A stretch of 64,000 nucleotides of DNA from Faecalibacterium prausnitzii (GTDB taxonomy: Bacteria > Bacillota > Clostridia > Oscillospirales > Ruminococcaceae): positions 62,001 through 126,000 of the forward strand of contig NZ_PRLD01000004.1 of the NCBI RefSeq assembly GCF_003287405.1, written 5' to 3'. The notes below the pieces were generated by a model. It did no database searches, was not told the origin of the DNA, and saw only the letters and a program-made list of their open reading frames with translations. Made by a program: the position numbers and the translations under genes. Numbering within the stretch: the stretch's first letter is position 1; the number at the start of each line of letters is the position of its first letter. Shown in pieces: positions 61,091 through 64,000 of the stretch.

Positions 61091-62000
61091 CGGAAAAATG
61101 CATCTGGAAAAGCAGCTTCTGTCGTTGTTGCAGCAGGAGCGTGCACCAGATGAGGTGCTGATCTTTGATGATGGCTCCACGGATGGCACAATTGAGCTGG
61201 TACAGAGCTTCATCCGCAAGAATTGTCTGGAGAGCTGGCAGTTTTATGTCAATGCCAAGCGCAAAGGCTGGAAGCAAAACTTTATGGAGGGTCTGCGAAA
61301 AGCCGCAGGGGACATTCTTTTCCCTTGCGACCAGGATGATATCTGGTACCCGAAGAAGCTTGCAGAAATGACCGCAGTGATGGAACAGCACCCGGAAATC
61401 AAACTCCTTGCCTGCGATTACCGTGTGCTCTACGAGCCTGGAGCCCTAAAAGCAACGGTTTACAAGAAAACACCTGCAGAAACGCAGGGCCTAATTACAA
61501 GATATGGATTTACCAAACATTTCTTTATGAACCCTTATCCGGGCTGTACTTATGCGGTGCGGCGCGACTTTTTTGATGCGGTCAAAGAGCTGTGGTTTGA
61601 TGGTTCGCCCCACGACGAATTTCTATGGCTTATGGCCGCAGTGCAGGACGGCGCATGGTTTTACAACCGTGTGCTGATGGATTACGTGCGGTATTCTAAT
61701 AATGCATCCGGGGTGCGCTACAAAGATGTTGCCCTGCAAAAAGAAAACCTGCGCTATATCCACAAACAGCTTTGTGCCCTGCAATCTTTTGCGGCAGAGC
61801 ACCCGGATGCTGTGCCGGTAGAACGCTGCAAAATGCTTGCTGCGGCGCAGATCTGGTGTGCAAAGCGGCAGAAGCTCATGGAAACACGCAGTCCGCTCCG
61901 CTGGCTGGCACTGGCACCGTGGTGGGGGTACTACAATTCACCAAGAAACTGCCTGAGTGATTTGTGGCTGGTGGTGTTTGGGGCATTTAAACGAAAGTGA
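61059..62000 (+). CDS. Family 2 glycosyltransferase (rhamnosyltransferase-like)
   Basis: 313 residues from a TTG start at 61059, which has GGAGGA 7 bases upstream; earlier in-frame starts have none. SVVVTTYNGKMHLEKQLLSLLQQ, ILIFDDGSTDGT-like VLIFDDGSTDGTIELV, DQDDIWYPKKL (DxD) and a C-terminal helical tail. Sugar and acceptor unknown. Overlap with the previous gene implies coupling. Confidence 0.85.
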   Translation: MRISVVVTTYNGKMHLEKQLLSLLQQERAPDEVLIFDDGSTDGTIELVQSFIRKNCLESWQFYVNAKRKGWKQNFMEGLRKAAGDILFPCDQDDIWYPKKLAEMTAVMEQHPEIKLLACDYRVLYEPGALKATVYKKTPAETQGLITRYGFTKHFFMNPYPGCTYAVRRDFFDAVKELWFDGSPHDEFLWLMAAVQDGAWFYNRVLMDYVRYSNNASGVRYKDVALQKENLRYIHKQLCALQSFAAEHPDAVPVERCKMLAAAQIWCAKRQKLMETRSPLRWLALAPWWGYYNSPRNCLSDLWLVVFGAFKRK

Positions 62001-62005
62001 GAAAG

Positions 62006-62824
62006 ATGGATAAAGTTTCAATAATTGTTCGGACCTGTGGACGACCAGAGGTTCTACGAGGAGCACTTGAGAGCATTCGAAAGCAGACCTACCCAGATGT
62101 TGAAACTGTAGTGATTGAAGATGGACTTGAGATTTCACGTCAAATGATATGCACGGAATATTCTGACCTGCAACTAAGATATATTTCAACAGGGAAAAGA
62201 GTTGGACGTGCAAAAGCTGGAAATTTGGGTATGAAGGTAGCACAGGGAAAGTACTTGAATTTTCTGGATGATGATGACGTGTTATACCCAGAACATATAG
62301 AAATACTACTGCAAACATTGCAGTCAGCAGAGGAAAAGGCCGTTTATTCCGTTGCCGAGGAAGCCGCCGCAATTTATCGGAAAAGAAAAAGGACTTTTTA
62401 TGATGTCCGAAAAAAAGTCCGATTTCGAGAGCCGTTTAACCGTATGTATTTGCTGCATACGAATTATCTCCCAATCCAATCTGTGATGTTTGAAAAGAGT
62501 CTTTTTGAGCAATATGGTGGCTTTCGAGAAAATGTAGACTACCTGGAGGATTGGGATTTGTGGGTGCGTTACGCGGCACACACAAATTTCAAAATGGTGA
62601 ATGAAATTACAAGTATGTATCGTGTGCCATTAAATAATTTCCGGCGAGATCGAAAGCTTAAACATGCTTATAACGATGTACAGAAATATTTCTCGGAATA
62701 TGTAGATGTGCTGAACTTCGGAGAATGTCACCGAGAAATTAATGATTTTATCAGACAAAAATATACGCCGAGATGGAAAAAAATGCTGTCGGCTTTTCTA
62801 AAGAAGTATTGGAAGGCGTGGTAG
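62006..62824 (+). CDS. Family 2 glycosyltransferase, AT-rich
   Basis: About 272 residues from ATG 62006; an in-frame GTG at 61997 overlaps the previous stop. The GT-A fold shows VSIIVRTCGRPEVLRGALES, VVIEDG, FLDDDDVLYPEHIEIL (DxD) and YLEDWDLWVRYAAH. The coding GC content is visibly lower than in all genes to the left, a sign of transfer. The ribosome site is weak (GAGAAAG). Substrate unknown. Confidence 0.83.
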   Translation: MDKVSIIVRTCGRPEVLRGALESIRKQTYPDVETVVIEDGLEISRQMICTEYSDLQLRYISTGKRVGRAKAGNLGMKVAQGKYLNFLDDDDVLYPEHIEILLQTLQSAEEKAVYSVAEEAAAIYRKRKRTFYDVRKKVRFREPFNRMYLLHTNYLPIQSVMFEKSLFEQYGGFRENVDYLEDWDLWVRYAAHTNFKMVNEITSMYRVPLNNFRRDRKLKHAYNDVQKYFSEYVDVLNFGECHREINDFIRQKYTPRWKKMLSAFLKKYWKAW

Positions 62825-62869
62825 CTTTTGGGGCTTCTATTTTAAATCTATGGTTGTGGAGAAAAACGA

Positions 62870-63664
62870 GTGATTAATATGTTGAAAATATGTTTTAAAG
62901 AAAGAAAACTTTTATTTGAACTTGCAAAGAACGATGTGAAATCAAGATTTTCATCTTCTGTGTTAGGGGCAGCGTGGACTGTTATGCAGCCATTAATTAA
63001 TATGCTTGTAATTTGGCTTGTATTTCAGGCAGGCTTTAAGTCATCTAATCTGGAAGGAGATATTCCTTTTATTGTGTGGTATATGCCTGCATTTTTGTCA
63101 TGGAATCTGTTTTCAGAATCCGTTAGTCAGGCTACTAATAGTATTCAGGAATATAGTTATCTTGTAAAAAAAGTGAATTTTTCAGTAGAAATCATTCCTG
63201 CAATCAAAATTGTTTCGAATACCTTGATTCATCTGTTTTTTATTGCCTTTATTATTTTTGTGAATCTGTGCTATGGCAGGTTGCCGAATCTTTATTATCT
63301 GCAAGTTATTTATTATGCTGTTTGCTGTATGGCTATTTCTTTAGCAATTGGTTTGCTGACTTCCGCTGTTACACCGTTTACTAGTGATGTGGCCAATATT
63401 GTATCAATTATTATTCAGACAGGTTTTTGGGTGACACCGATTTTCTGGGATCCATCTCAATTAACAAAAGGTGCACAGATGCTCATTCGTTTAAATCCGA
63501 TATATTATATCTGTAATGGATATCGTGACTGCTTTGTTTACCAGATTCCGTTCTATGCCCATAGGGTCAATACTTTATATTTCTGGGGAATTACAATTGT
63601 GCTTTGGTTAATTGGAAGCCGGACATTCAATAAAGCAAAGCAACATTTCGATGATGTATTATAA
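62870..63664 (+). CDS. Polysaccharide ABC exporter permease (Wzm/TagG type)
   Basis: 264 residues from GTG 62870, which has GGAG 8 bases upstream; ATG 62879 is a possible alternative. About six membrane helices of the ABC-2 family: SSVLGAAWTVMQPLINMLVIW, FIVWYMPAFLSWNLFSESV, FTSDVANIVSIIIQTGFWVTPIFWDP, LNPIYYICNGYRD. It exports a lipid-linked polysaccharide with the ATPase downstream. Strongly AT-rich. Confidence 0.88.
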   Translation: MINMLKICFKERKLLFELAKNDVKSRFSSSVLGAAWTVMQPLINMLVIWLVFQAGFKSSNLEGDIPFIVWYMPAFLSWNLFSESVSQATNSIQEYSYLVKKVNFSVEIIPAIKIVSNTLIHLFFIAFIIFVNLCYGRLPNLYYLQVIYYAVCCMAISLAIGLLTSAVTPFTSDVANIVSIIIQTGFWVTPIFWDPSQLTKGAQMLIRLNPIYYICNGYRDCFVYQIPFYAHRVNTLYFWGITIVLWLIGSRTFNKAKQHFDDVL

Positions 63665-63677
63665 GGGGTAATAAAGA

Positions 63678-64000
63678 ATGCCAGAAAAATCAATTGTAGT
63701 ACAGCAAGTTTCTAAAAAATATGATATTTTCTCAGAACAAAAAGATCGCATCAAAGAAATTTTGAGTTTTTCAGGGAAAAAGTACCATAGTGAATACTAT
63801 GCGCTGAATAATATCTCGTTTGATGTAGAGCAAGGGGAGACCTTTGGCATCATTGGTACAAATGGATCAGGTAAATCTACATTACTAAAGCTTATTACTG
63901 GCGTAGCACATCCTTCTAGTGGAAAAATTACTGTGAATGGAAGAATTTCGGCACTATTAGAGCTTGGTGCAGGATTCAATCGAGATTATACAGGAATCGA
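63678..64000 (+). CDS. Polysaccharide ABC exporter ATP-binding protein, N-terminal part (runs off right edge)
   Basis: From ATG 63678 about 107 residues are visible. Walker A is TFGIIGTNGSGKST, followed by LLKLITGVAHPSSGKITVNGRISALLELGAGFN, the diagnostic run of Wzt/TagH/RfbB-type ATPases (the ALLELGAGF segment distinguishes them from importers). An N-terminal segment of 40 residues precedes the ABC core. AAGGGG is upstream. It should work with the permease encoded just before. Confidence 0.92.
   Translation, partial: MPEKSIVVQQVSKKYDIFSEQKDRIKEILSFSGKKYHSEYYALNNISFDVEQGETFGIIGTNGSGKSTLLKLITGVAHPSSGKITVNGRISALLELGAGFNRDYTGI

Overview
The window is a gene-dense (about 58% GC) stretch of a Gram-positive anaerobe chromosome. 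Strong GGAGG ribosome-binding sites, TTGACA-N17-TATAAT promoters, many intrinsic terminators, a T-box leader, PTS sugar uptake and GlpP antitermination point to Firmicutes. A D-lactate-type dehydrogenase, Ser-Ala-rich lipoproteins with 'CGGSASSA' tails and the overall gene content suggest Faecalibacterium or a close Oscillospiraceae relative; this is inference, as there is no rRNA here.

Layout. 1-7100 (all minus): a peptide-binding protein truncated by the window edge behind a leader terminator; an operon of a truncated trigger factor and a polyferredoxin; a GT-C-like membrane protein; glgB. 7338-10037 (plus): a GH13 glycosidase, a NiaR-type repressor and a TetR-type regulator. 10108-14641 (minus): a polar amino-acid ABC importer, a nitroreductase and a split ThrE-type exporter. 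14774-20239 (plus): a methionine module, with a Met T-box leader followed by metQ-metN-metI, metY and metA. 20278-22560 (minus): flavin reductase, glycosyltransferase and a Crp-like regulator. 22747-34988 (plus): an orphan binding protein, a C69 dipeptidase, the fruR-fruK-fruA operon, a DUF1846 protein, an SNF transporter and adenine deaminase.

35062-49235 (minus) is a molybdenum/tungsten island: modCBA, a MOSC-Mog fusion, moaA, moaC, a molybdopterin-binding protein, mobB, moeA, then a YdhW-like protein, an aldehyde:ferredoxin-oxidoreductase-family enzyme, a Tat-exported ferredoxin, a flavinylated membrane-anchored protein, and fdhD. It supplies metal, cofactor, enzyme and electron-transfer partners in one block.

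49451-53302 (minus) is an anaerobic glycerol-3-phosphate dehydrogenase operon preceded by glpP, with a leader terminator that GlpP probably controls. 53374-58899 holds a P-type ATPase relic, a lipoprotein, an Lrp regulator, a candidate small RNA, pepT, a D-2-hydroxyacid dehydrogenase and pfkA. Two tRNA genes (Gln-CTG, Pro-CGG) are followed by a surface-polysaccharide cluster (59987-end) whose GC content falls sharply near 62000, suggesting acquired DNA.

The most unusual signal is not protein coding. Two families of structured intergenic repeats occur. Family I has three paired two-hairpin elements plus one deletion copy. Family II has four copies of a two-hairpin element in which both stems change by compensation while the loops and ends stay conserved.
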